A program made the position numbers and the translations under genes. This document shows, piece after piece, positions 46,246-54,351 of a stretch of DNA of 64,000 nt (positions within the stretch are counted from its first letter, which is position 1; every line of letters starts with the position of its first letter). The notes under the pieces are model-generated. The model was not told the origin of the DNA. It made no database searches and was given only the letters and a program-made list of their open reading frames with translations. The DNA comes from Cytophagales bacterium CG12_big_fil_rev_8_21_14_0_65_40_12 (GTDB taxonomy: Bacteria; Bacteroidota; Bacteroidia; Cytophagales; Cyclobacteriaceae): positions 62,001 to 126,000 of the forward strand of contig PCUU01000065.1 in NCBI GenBank assembly GCA_002786855.1, read 5' to 3'.

Positions 46246-46278
46246 ATAAAAAAACCCGAGGTTAACTACTCCTCGGGT
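46246..46278 (-). terminator. hairpin terminator in a gene-free stretch
   Basis: ACCCGAGG and CCTCGGGT form a perfect 8-bp stem with a nine-base loop, followed on the minus strand by seven T. It lies between the sigma-54 activator and a 480-base stretch without a convincing gene. It would end a transcript from the zinc-finger gene at 46761 (with a long 3' untranslated region) or from a small RNA. Confidence 0.75.
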
Positions 46279-46760
46279 ACTAAACAAATAAACTACTAAC
46301 TGTATGAAGAGGAACACTCTTTTGTGCCCCATATTTTCGTTTTAATTTTCAATAAGAACAACGCTGATCATTTAAAGATGTTTCAACAATGCTCTTGGAT
46401 TTTTGATTATTCGATCACTTGCCGATCGATTACAGTACAAAGATCGTTTTAAGCACTGATAAAGTTCTATTGTCAAAATTAATTTAACGTTAATTAACCA
46501 TCCACTTGCATAATATGGCGTCCAAAAAAGCTGAATAGCCAAATGGGCTCAGATTTATTTTTTGAGTTAAGCGCCAACTGACTGATGAATATTGCTAAGA
46601 GGTTTAATAATTCGTTAGAGAAGAAAATATTGAAATCGAGTTGTTTGTAGTTAATTCTAAAAATTAATGGGCTTGTGGTAATCCCATCAAGTGCATGCTG
46701 TTGGTGGGTAAAACGTTGGGACTGCCAGGAAGGCACCTTTTCAAAGGCAACATCAAAAAA
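46279..46760. other. gene-free stretch with possible leader or small RNA sequence
   Basis: About 480 bases without a credible gene. On the plus strand the terminator-like hairpin at 46254-46278 is followed by ACTAAACAAATAAACTACTA and then a 13-codon frame at 46303-46344 that begins MKRNTLLC, reminiscent of SusC-type 5' leaders but with no gene behind it. On the minus strand the same DNA would be an untranslated transcript ending in the hairpin. An 80-codon minus-strand frame (46494-46736) has no family features and is not called. Confidence 0.35.
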
Positions 46761-47156
46761 TCAAAAACCCTTTGCCGTTACTTTTATCTCTCCAGTTCCA
46801 TTGCAATTCGGACACTTTACATAAGCTGATTTTCCCGAACCATCACAGTAGTAGCAACTAACGATCATAAAATCTCGCCCTCTGGTAATTTTATTGGGCT
46901 GTATTGGCGTTTCATTGGTTTCTAATTTTGTATTTGCCTGCTTGATCTTGATTAATTTGAGCCTTTTTCTTTCCTTGGCGTTTGCCAGATTAATCATCAT
47001 AGATGGCAACTCCATGAACTCCGGATGCGCCTTTACCAACTCCAGAATATTGTCATAAATGCTTTTTGAATTGTTCTTGAGGTTTCGAACCATCCATTTT
47101 CGTCCGAATTCTAAGTATTCTGCTTCAAGGTGGTTGATGCTATGTATTTTTGCCAT
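46761..47156 (-). CDS. small protein with one DnaJ-type CxxCxGxG zinc module
   Basis: A 131-residue protein of unknown function. The N-terminal 70 residues are helical and basic (FGRKWMVRNLKNNSKSIYDN). Near the C-terminus, CYYCDGSGKSAYVKC...CNGTG gives two CxxCxGxG-type cysteine pairs (CYYCDGSG and CPNCNGTG), as in the cysteine-rich region of DnaJ, enough for a single zinc site where DnaJ has two. There is no J domain, so it is not a DnaJ. It lies 92 bases after the hybrid-kinase operon and could be its last gene. Confidence 0.7.
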   Translation of the reverse strand: MAKIHSINHLEAEYLEFGRKWMVRNLKNNSKSIYDNILELVKAHPEFMELPSMMINLANAKERKRLKLIKIKQANTKLETNETPIQPNKITRGRDFMIVSCYYCDGSGKSAYVKCPNCNGTGEIKVTAKGF

Positions 47157-47248
47157 TGCAATAATTTTTTAAGCTCAAAATCTAATCATAAATAAGAATT
47201 TTTACAAGAAAACAAGTATTAGGAGGTTGATCTCGAAATGAAAACTAA

Positions 47249-49117
47249 CTACAAATATTCCTTAAGTTGCCCCAAAGCTAAGATCGCTTGCTTTTTGAAA
47301 GTGTAAAAGGGTTTTAAAATAGCCGTGTTTGACATCTCGTTTTCAAGCATTTTGTGCAATTCTTCACGCTGAAAACTCAACGTGGTAATGCCTAAATAAT
47401 CGATGCTTGGCCTGATTTTGTGTAAAATCTTCTTAGCAGAGGCCTGCTCGTTCATTTCAAGAGCAGAAGTAAGGGATGCTAACTCCTGTGGTAGTGTTTC
47501 GTAAATTGTTTTCAGTAATTCACCCAAAAAGACTTTGTCTCCTCCCACTGTGCGTTCGAGTAAACTCAAATCAATTTTTAAATCTGATGTTTCGACACTT
47601 AACAGCATTATTTTCTCGCACAACAAAGCCAAGTCGATCGGCTTTTGGATCCACTGCCAATTTTCGGTTGTTTTCAGCGTTGAATATTTCTCGCTAGAAT
47701 CTCCACTAATGAACAGAAAGGGCGTTGAAATGCCCATTTCTCTACTGCTTTTTAGTATGTCTATTCCCGAACTGTCACCTAATTGAACGTCCGAAATAAC
47801 GAGGTCAAAAGCGCCAGAGTTAAGGCTGTCCTTCAGAGCCCTTCCTGTCCGCACCAGTTCGAGATCAACCGACTGGCTTCTCAAAAACTCTTTCAAAATG
47901 GCCTGATTGACAGGATCATCCTCGGCCAATAGAATTTTAAGTCCATTGATTTTCGGTTGAACCTCAATCGGCCGATGCTCCAAATGACCTAAAGTAAAAC
48001 TCAATTCAAAGGTCATTGCTGTGCCTACACCCAATTCACTTTTAATTTCAAGCTGTCCGCCAAAGGCTTCAACCAGTTTTATGGCGATTCCCAAGCCTAA
48101 GCCCGTTCCGCCAAATTCTCTTGCGGTTGAGTCCTGCGCTTGGGCGTATGGCTCAAGCACTTTGCTCATTTGTGCTGGAGTCATTCCCATTCCAGAGTCG
48201 GTAAGGCTGAAGAGCAATTTTACTTGGCCTCTATTCGATTCGGTAACTGCAATTTGTAATGCTACTTTCCCTTTTTTTGTAAACTTAAAGCTGTTGCCAA
48301 CCAAGTTATATAATATCTGTTTTAAGCGAGTAGGATCACTTTTTAACACAATCGGTTCCGTAGGTAGTTCAAGCTCCAATTGCGTTTCTCTTTGCTGTGC
48401 CTCAAATTGAAATCCAGAAATCACATTCGAAACCTCGTCCTGGAGTGAGAAATCAATAGATTCGAAAGTGAGTTTGCCGGCCTCTATTTTCGAAATATCA
48501 AGAATATCATTGACGATTGAATTGAGGTGCAAAGAGGTAGATCTAATGGCAGGCAAATAGGTGGTCAATTTCTGTTCATTCGCTTCTATAAGACTCACCA
48601 AACCTGCAATACTGCTTAAAGGAGTACGCATTTCATGGCTCACCTGCGCAAAAAACTCATTTTTGAAGTCTTGAATTCTTTTCAATTCTAGGTTTTGGAA
48701 TTCGAGTAGCTGGTTTTCCATATCAGCTACCCTCTTTTGTAATAGGGCTACTTCTTCATTGATGGCGCTTTCATTTCGGCTTTGTTGAATACCTAGCAGA
48801 CGGTCGTAATCGGCTGTTTTATCAAAAATAACCCACTGAATTCTGTCTTCTGTAATCTTTCGAAATGTTAGGTTAAAGAGTGCGTTTACAGGTTCTGTCC
48901 ATACCACTTCGGGGAAATCATGAACCTCGTTCTCTTGCATATTGACGAAAACTTCCGCCAGACTTTCTAAAAAAATGAACTGATCAAATACTTTGGTGTC
49001 TGGCTCAATTTTGAACAGGGTATCGCAACTCTCAATTAAAATTCCTTCGGTATCAAAAATTACAACTTGAATTTTCGAGGCCACCTCTTGGAGTTTTATT
49101 TGATCTAAGTGATTCAT
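47249..49117 (-). CDS. hybrid sensor histidine kinase with receiver and Hpt domains
   Basis: Cytoplasmic phosphorelay protein with no membrane helix. Order: a PAS-like input domain (residues 1-105), a coiled-coil linker, HisKA (His161 in FFAQVSHEMRTPL), HATPase (NLVGNSFKFTKKG, TDSGMGM, GGTGLGLGI), a receiver (391-505; Asp443 in LVISDVQLGDSSG) and a C-terminal Hpt-like domain (about 525-622; His566 in ILHKIRPSIDYLG). It can in principle run a full His-Asp-His relay, but the output regulator is not fused. Its ATG overlaps the GTPase stop (ATGA), so the kinase is translationally coupled to the small GTPase upstream, which suggests the GTPase feeds into the kinase or the reverse. Confidence 0.92.
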   Translation of the reverse strand: MNHLDQIKLQEVASKIQVVIFDTEGILIESCDTLFKIEPDTKVFDQFIFLESLAEVFVNMQENEVHDFPEVVWTEPVNALFNLTFRKITEDRIQWVIFDKTADYDRLLGIQQSRNESAINEEVALLQKRVADMENQLLEFQNLELKRIQDFKNEFFAQVSHEMRTPLSSIAGLVSLIEANEQKLTTYLPAIRSTSLHLNSIVNDILDISKIEAGKLTFESIDFSLQDEVSNVISGFQFEAQQRETQLELELPTEPIVLKSDPTRLKQILYNLVGNSFKFTKKGKVALQIAVTESNRGQVKLLFSLTDSGMGMTPAQMSKVLEPYAQAQDSTAREFGGTGLGLGIAIKLVEAFGGQLEIKSELGVGTAMTFELSFTLGHLEHRPIEVQPKINGLKILLAEDDPVNQAILKEFLRSQSVDLELVRTGRALKDSLNSGAFDLVISDVQLGDSSGIDILKSSREMGISTPFLFISGDSSEKYSTLKTTENWQWIQKPIDLALLCEKIMLLSVETSDLKIDLSLLERTVGGDKVFLGELLKTIYETLPQELASLTSALEMNEQASAKKILHKIRPSIDYLGITTLSFQREELHKMLENEMSNTAILKPFYTFKKQAILALGQLKEYL

Positions 49118-49593
49118 GCCATCATCGCTTTGGTCAATCGTAGAAAGGCTTCTTCTACGTATTCGCCAGTTTTGGCACTTGTGGTCCTGATCTCTAAAGA
49201 CAATCCACTCAAAATTTGCTTTGTCTCCTCTTCGGTCAAGAGGTCTTTTTTATTCGCCAATACTTCTATCGGAACTCCAGGTAATAACTCTTTGATGTAA
49301 TCTAGTTGTTCATGCAAGTTGTTGTAGGTGGATGGTCTGGATAGGTCGAAAACGTATAGCACTCCGTGTGCCCCTAATTGGTAACTTTTGGGCACTTTGC
49401 TCTGGGCCGTTTCACCGGCAATGTCCCAAATCAATAGGTTGACCTTTAACCCATCTACATCAACCTCTTTCTTATCGATTTTTACGCCTATGGTAGTGAG
49501 GTAAGCCTCCGAAAATTTGCTATGGACAAACTGCTGCACCAAAGAGGTTTTTCCGACTCCGAAATGGCCAACGAGGATTACTTTTTTATTCAT
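49114..49593 (-). CDS. Rab/Ras-like small GTPase
   Basis: A single-domain small GTPase of 159 residues. P-loop GHFGVGKTS (residues 9-17), switch I threonines TTIG (33-36), G3 WDIAGE (56-61), G4 NKKD (114-117) and G5 TSAK (138-141) are all present. The catalytic Gln of Ras (WDTAGQ) is Glu61 here, so intrinsic hydrolysis may be low or partner-dependent. There is no C-terminal cysteine for prenylation. ATG 49593 is the start: it overlaps the end of the upstream gene by eight bases, and the 24 residues of the longer frame match nothing. It lies between a longin/roadblock-like partner and a hybrid kinase in one operon. Confidence 0.9.
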   Translation of the reverse strand: MNKKVILVGHFGVGKTSLVQQFVHSKFSEAYLTTIGVKIDKKEVDVDGLKVNLLIWDIAGETAQSKVPKSYQLGAHGVLYVFDLSRPSTYNNLHEQLDYIKELLPGVPIEVLANKKDLLTEEETKQILSGLSLEIRTTSAKTGEYVEEAFLRLTKAMMA

Positions 49594-50422
49594 CCTTATC
49601 GAAGTTTTCGAAGTACTTTGCCAAACCTTCGGCAATTTCATTTTGGGCATCGGACTCGGCACCATGCTTTGCCCTTTTCAATACTTTTTGAGCAAAATCC
49701 AAGAGCGTGTCATCTAGCTTATCGCGAAATTGGGCATTCATACCCCCTGATGTAACCACCGCTACGAAGAAGGATTTGAAATTTTTGATGGTGATTTTAA
49801 AGTTGTCGTAATCAATGTTAGAAAGTTCTTGCGTTTCACCAGTAAAGGCATCTTCTACAAAAGCCTTGATGGCAGTAAGCATTCCCGCTACCATGTCACG
49901 ATCTAAAGCTGCGCTTTTGGAAAAACTTCCTAGAAGCATACCCGAATTTCTTTCGATCACATAGATTTCTTCAATCTTAGGTTCAATCAGCTTTGAGATG
50001 ATCATGTCTTTCTGAGGTGTGCCAGAGATCCACGCCTTGATCCGGATCTTCCAACCTTCCCACGAAAAAGCCAATTCCATTTGGTGATCAATCCGCTCGG
50101 AAAGCTTTTCCATTTCATTGGTAATGTACTTTTTGATCATTCTGCCTATGATCGGGTAAAGCACCTCCACCACTTCGTCTTGCGACTCTCTGATCTGCTT
50201 GCTGATGGATTCTGTAATTTGAGGACCGAATAGTTCGGGGAATTTGTTTTTGAGATTGACGCGTTCATCAGCTAAAATAGGCTGAATTTTCTCCTCAAGC
50301 CTGTTTCTAGAGTTGATTTGATCGTCTAAATCCTCGAGTTTTTGGGCAAGTTGATCTCTCTCCTCCCAGTCTTTCTCCAGGAGGATTTCCCTCAATTTAT
50401 CAAATCCCAGCCCTTTGTTCAT
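49586..50422 (-). CDS. GTPase-module partner protein (coiled coil + roadblock/longin-like)
   Basis: A 278-residue soluble protein with no named function known to me. Residues 1-60 are coiled coil; 60-140 contain a helical segment (VEVLYPIIGRMIKKYITNEMEKL) followed by WKIRIKAWISGTP; residues about 150-235 have the pattern of a roadblock/longin-type fold (IEEIYVIERNSGMLLGSF, DMVAGMLTAIKAFVEDAF, FFVAVVTSG). This arrangement resembles the N-terminal region of some OmpA-family proteins in cyanobacteria and proteobacteria that also neighbour small GTPases, but without the OmpA domain (from memory, not searched). Such folds often bind or regulate small GTPases, and the GTPase gene overlaps its end. 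Confidence 0.7.
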   Translation of the reverse strand: MNKGLGFDKLREILLEKDWEERDQLAQKLEDLDDQINSRNRLEEKIQPILADERVNLKNKFPELFGPQITESISKQIRESQDEVVEVLYPIIGRMIKKYITNEMEKLSERIDHQMELAFSWEGWKIRIKAWISGTPQKDMIISKLIEPKIEEIYVIERNSGMLLGSFSKSAALDRDMVAGMLTAIKAFVEDAFTGETQELSNIDYDNFKITIKNFKSFFVAVVTSGGMNAQFRDKLDDTLLDFAQKVLKRAKHGAESDAQNEIAEGLAKYFENFDKDE

Positions 50423-50431
50423 GGGTTATTG

Positions 50432-50782
50432 TTATTCCGCTATTTGTTTGCCCATTTCTTGAAGCAAAGCGCCAAGCATTTTTCGGTTCACTTTTTTATG
50501 ATCAAGGTCGGTTACTGCTTCGTCCATATCGGCCCTTAGCTGAGTTACCTTCTTGTTCATGTCGGCCCTCAAGTCGTTGATGATGTTGTTGAGCTGATCG
50601 CGAGTATCGTTCAGTTCATTTTCAATTTCCAATCTAGTGCGCTTTATTAGTGCTTTGATTTCATTGAATTCAGCATCGTATTGCTGCATGCTTTCACCAA
50701 AAATGAGTTGTTTAACTGCGTCAATTTTCGGGTCGCCTGAAGAAACCATTGTTTTCTTCTCTTCTTCTTTTTCCTTAGCCAT
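50432..50782 (-). CDS. coiled-coil protein of the GTPase operon
   Basis: A 116-residue, highly charged protein that is almost all helix: residues 35-95 show heptads (IKALIKRTRLEIENELNDTR, DLRADMNKKVTQLRADMDEA), ending in a short conserved-looking tail RKMLGALLQEMGKQIAE. It has no signal peptide or membrane helix. It lies nine bases before the roadblock-like gene and two bases after the PG-binding gene, so it belongs to the same transcript. Scaffold or regulator of the GTPase module is the natural guess; nothing in the sequence proves it. Confidence 0.7.
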   Translation of the reverse strand: MAKEKEEEKKTMVSSGDPKIDAVKQLIFGESMQQYDAEFNEIKALIKRTRLEIENELNDTRDQLNNIINDLRADMNKKVTQLRADMDEAVTDLDHKKVNRKMLGALLQEMGKQIAE

Positions 50783-50784
50783 GT

Positions 50785-51414
50785 TTATTGAATTAAAGCT
50801 TTGAGTGTTTTTTTATCGACTATTCCAGAAGGGAACAGCCCTTTACTTTGTTGAAATGCTTTTAATCTGTTGGTGGTAATTAAGTTGAAAATGCCGTCTT
50901 GCGGAATGCTATCCGCAGAAGTATTCAACATTTTTTGAAGCTCCCAAACCGCACTGCCAGAATCTCCTCTTTGCAGTCCTATTAAATAATCATGCTTAGC
51001 ATATTCGAGGTCTTCAAGGGTGAGTCCTTGCTCAAAAAATAACCTTACTTTTTCATTGGTATATCCTTGGGATTTTAGGCTTGCTGATTTTTCCAGTTTA
51101 CTTTGGAGCATGAGCGCTGTCGCCCTCAGCAATTCGTAATATTCGGTGGCTTGGCTCGATTCAAAGTTTTCTTTCTCCATAAATCGAACGTCTATTTTTT
51201 GATTTCGCCACAGTGACCTGGCATAGCTGCCGACTTCCATGGCGGTTTTGTAATAGGTTTTGAGCACCAAAGTGTCATAGAACTCAGTATCGATTTTCTC
51301 GCTAATTGGAAAATCATAATCCGATGGAGGATTGAACCTTCGGTCCTTTAAATACTGAACAGAAACATAGGCTATAATGCCAATGATTATTGCAAAGGTG
51401 AGTAATCGCTTCAT
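50785..51414 (-). CDS. membrane-anchored protein with C-terminal peptidoglycan-binding domain
   Basis: First gene of the GTPase operon. An uncleaved N-terminal helix (about residues 4-19) anchors a 209-residue protein whose C-terminal 65 residues match the PG_binding_1 fold (GLQRGDSGSAVWELQKMLN, DGIFNLITTNRLKAFQQSKGL, IVDKKTLKALI). The middle part (40-135) is helical and unrecognised. It could link the cytoplasmic GTPase/kinase module to the cell wall. A clear hairpin lies upstream and ends the preceding gene, so transcription of the operon starts between 51415 and 51575. Confidence 0.72.
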   Translation of the reverse strand: MKRLLTFAIIIGIIAYVSVQYLKDRRFNPPSDYDFPISEKIDTEFYDTLVLKTYYKTAMEVGSYARSLWRNQKIDVRFMEKENFESSQATEYYELLRATALMLQSKLEKSASLKSQGYTNEKVRLFFEQGLTLEDLEYAKHDYLIGLQRGDSGSAVWELQKMLNTSADSIPQDGIFNLITTNRLKAFQQSKGLFPSGIVDKKTLKALIQ

Positions 51415-51575
51415 GGCAGCTCTTCGTTAAGTAAGATCAACAGGCATAAAAATAGAGAAAATTTCTATCTCAACTATTGTTCACCTTGATTGAAACAGAA
51501 TTCCAATACAATAAAGAGCATTTCAACCTCATTATTTTTCAATAAATAAAAGTATTGAAGCGCTTTATGACAACA

Positions 51576-51604
51576 AGGGCCAACCTTTGACAAAGGTTGG
51601 CCCT
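51576..51604 (-). terminator. terminator of the barrel-GLPGLI unit
   Basis: AGGGCCAACCTTTG and its exact reverse complement lie one base apart, giving a long stem of up to 13-14 bp around a small loop, 26 bases after the barrel gene stop. The T tract on the minus strand is modest (TTGTTGTC), but stem strength is high. Confidence 0.75.
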
Positions 51605-51629
51605 AGAGTATTTTTAGGTAGATTGGCAG

Positions 51630-54323
51630 TTATAGGTCGTATTTTACACTGAAGAGCCAGTAGCGCTTTTGGATATAGTATTCAAAAGTGCTTATAAGAC
51701 TTTCTGAGAACGAGTCTCTTCTTATGCCTGTGGTATTCATTAAATTCATGCCTTCTGCCTTAAACTCCCATTTGCTTTTCTCTTTTCGGTAGGTGAGCTC
51801 GGCATTCAGCAAGTCATAGAATGTCTCCGTTGAATTAGACTTGTTGATGTACTGATTGTATTCGTAATTAATATTGAATCTAAAGCCTTTAAGAAATTCA
51901 ATATCTAGGTCCACATTTGGTTTGTGATTTTGGAATTTGCTCTTTTGATTCCCGCCCTCATAACCGCTAAGCGTTAAATCGTAGCCAAACTGAAATTGAA
52001 AAATCCCTAAAAAAACGGTTCTAATTGAAGCTTGATAAGTCTGGCGGAAGTTGATATTCCGATTGGCAATATCGCTGATTTGATTGTTGCTGATTGATCT
52101 GTTCCAATTGGCAGATACATTGACCGTCCAGTCATTAAATCGCTTATCGGAGCTGACAAATCCTGTCAAGCTCTCATTGGCTGTGCCAATATTTATGGGG
52201 CTATTCACCCTTTCCAAGCCGTTGAACTGGATAATATTGGTGACATCATCCAAGCTCTTTCGATAAGACATTCCTCCATAAACATTGAAAAAACTGAACA
52301 TATTGAATCTGAAGTAATTCAAACTGAAGTTATGGTACCAGCTATTTTCAAGATTTGGATTTCCTGCGAAAAGGGAATTATACCCGCCAACAATAATCCC
52401 ACTGGCCACATTTTGGATATCCGTAAAATTGGTGCCAATGTTATAAGCCATGGTGAGCGAGTGCGAACTGCCAAACTGATACTTTGCATTGACTGAAGGT
52501 AGGAGCAAAGTCTTGTTAAACCCTTCTACTTCATCATTCTGAATATTCTCGATATCATAGTAGTGCAGGTTCAATGCTGGTGTAAGTGTGAGTTTACCAA
52601 GTTTAGTTTTGTAGAGTATACCTACATAGTAGTCTTGAAAGGTATAGTCTACAAGGTTGTTAAAGTCTGCTCCGCTAATCGCGTTCTCCGAATTGGAATT
52701 TAACCTCTCCAAAAGACCCGAGCTTAAAGATTGGCTTGTGTAGTTATTGCCAATTTTGAAGTTGATATGATTCGTTTTGTTTAAAATCCTGTAGTAATTC
52801 AAGGCTGATTCCTGCTTGTTTGTTTGCACTTCTTTCAACTGAATTAAATTAAAAGGGGAAGTACCTGTTAAAGGAATTATTGAGGCAAAGGGTTGCTGAG
52901 ACGCCATTAAATCATAGGTTGGGTCTTGATTCTGGTATTGATAAGACGCCTCGAATGAGAAAACATTTTTGTCGTCTGGGGCATAAAAGCCTCTCAACTG
53001 CTGTTCTACGGATATTGGTGCTTGGCTTGTTGCGCCAATAATTTCGTTGTTGACATTGCCAAAAACAGACTGCTGAATATCACGATTGTTGATATCTGAC
53101 AATCTACTAAAAACGCTGTAATCTAATTGCAGGCTTGGATTTGGGGTATACTTTGCCGCAAATTTCAATAGGCCTAAATCGCTTTCTGCTTTTTGAGTTG
53201 AAGTCAGCAATTCTTGATTGTTGCCCGGCTGAAGCACATAAGACCTCAATTGCTGCGAACCAAAAGTATTGTCGGTTTTGGCACCGATTGCAAAACCAGA
53301 AAATGAAATTTTCTCGCTTGGTTTCAAGCTGTAACTCAAGGCAGCCAGCTGATTGTTAAGTTCTTGCGCATTATTGCGCTCGGCCATTGGAATACCCAAC
53401 TGGTTAGAACTCACCTGAAAGCCAGAACCCGCGCGACTGGCAAAACTTCCAAAACCTCCATTGAACCTGAAAAAGTCGCTTGAAGTAAAAGCAAGTTCAC
53501 CAACGTTATTGGCATCTGCAATGAGATTGATATTGGTTTTGGGATTATAATAAAAAGCATTGGCATGTCCTCTGTACCTGCCCTCTGGCCCTCCACCTAA
53601 TTCAACATCACCAAAAACCAAGTTCTTCTTGTCACCTTTTAGCTGGATATTCAAGGCCAGTTGTTCACTGTTATTGACACCGCTTAACGGACCAATATCA
53701 TTGAAATTCTGAAGTACCTGCACTTTATCCACCACATTGGCGGGCAGGTTTTTGGTAGCTAATTTTGTGTCACCTTCAAAAAACTCCTTCCCATCCACTA
53801 AAAGTTTATCCACCTTTTTTCCTTGAACAGTTACCTCACCATTTTCATCTACCTTAAATCCTGGTAAATCGGAAAGCACATCTCCTAATTTCCGCTCATT
53901 CCCTTGGGTAAATACATCGGTTTTGTACGTAATAGTATCCCCTTGAATTAGAATAGGCATTTCAGTGACCACTTCAACGTCTCCAAGTTGCTGAACGTCA
54001 TTTCTTAGCGTAATAAGGACAGGAACGCCCCCATTGTCTTTAGCGGTAAAAACTTTCTCGTATGGCAGAAAGCCTATGAAACTGGCTTTGAGTTTATACA
54101 CTTTATTCTCCTCTAAGTTGAGTCGAAACTGCCCTTGCTTGTTGGTGACCCCAAAAGAGGCGATGGACTTTTTAACGGTGTCCATCGCCAACACATTGGC
54201 AAATTCCAGTGGCAAGCCCAGTGAATCACGAACTTCACCCTCAAATACCACTCTTTGCTGACCAAGCAAGGCAAAGTTTGAGAGCCCCAACATTAGAATA
54301 ATGACGGTAAGTAATTTTTTCAT
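51630..54323 (-). CDS. TonB-receptor-like outer-membrane barrel with carboxypeptidase-like N-domain
   Basis: An 897-residue outer-membrane protein. Signal peptide (MKKLLTVIILMLGLSNFALL...GQQ), a carboxypeptidase-regulatory-like beta domain (about residues 25-105), a plug-like domain (GDVLSDLPGFKVDENGEVTVQGKKVDKLLVDGKEFFEGD), then a long barrel. It belongs to the 'outer membrane beta-barrel' group paired with GLPGLI proteins, not to SusC: no SusD is present. The start at 54323 is chosen over 54401 because the extra 26 residues would precede the signal peptide. It follows the GLPGLI gene by 28 bases. Confidence 0.87.
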   Translation of the reverse strand: MKKLLTVIILMLGLSNFALLGQQRVVFEGEVRDSLGLPLEFANVLAMDTVKKSIASFGVTNKQGQFRLNLEENKVYKLKASFIGFLPYEKVFTAKDNGGVPVLITLRNDVQQLGDVEVVTEMPILIQGDTITYKTDVFTQGNERKLGDVLSDLPGFKVDENGEVTVQGKKVDKLLVDGKEFFEGDTKLATKNLPANVVDKVQVLQNFNDIGPLSGVNNSEQLALNIQLKGDKKNLVFGDVELGGGPEGRYRGHANAFYYNPKTNINLIADANNVGELAFTSSDFFRFNGGFGSFASRAGSGFQVSSNQLGIPMAERNNAQELNNQLAALSYSLKPSEKISFSGFAIGAKTDNTFGSQQLRSYVLQPGNNQELLTSTQKAESDLGLLKFAAKYTPNPSLQLDYSVFSRLSDINNRDIQQSVFGNVNNEIIGATSQAPISVEQQLRGFYAPDDKNVFSFEASYQYQNQDPTYDLMASQQPFASIIPLTGTSPFNLIQLKEVQTNKQESALNYYRILNKTNHINFKIGNNYTSQSLSSGLLERLNSNSENAISGADFNNLVDYTFQDYYVGILYKTKLGKLTLTPALNLHYYDIENIQNDEVEGFNKTLLLPSVNAKYQFGSSHSLTMAYNIGTNFTDIQNVASGIIVGGYNSLFAGNPNLENSWYHNFSLNYFRFNMFSFFNVYGGMSYRKSLDDVTNIIQFNGLERVNSPINIGTANESLTGFVSSDKRFNDWTVNVSANWNRSISNNQISDIANRNINFRQTYQASIRTVFLGIFQFQFGYDLTLSGYEGGNQKSKFQNHKPNVDLDIEFLKGFRFNINYEYNQYINKSNSTETFYDLLNAELTYRKEKSKWEFKAEGMNLMNTTGIRRDSFSESLISTFEYYIQKRYWLFSVKYDL

Positions 54324-54351
54324 AAAATCGAGATCTTGACCTTTTGGGAGA

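Noticed and set aside
46494-46736. 80-codon minus-strand frame between the zinc-finger gene and the hairpin
   Set aside because: No family resemblance, low-complexity hydrophobic mix, no promoter or ribosome site, and it lies in a stretch with irregular codon use.
49594-49665. N-terminal extension of the small GTPase
   Set aside because: The 24 residues lie in the coding region of the upstream gene in another frame and precede the P-loop strand without any family match.
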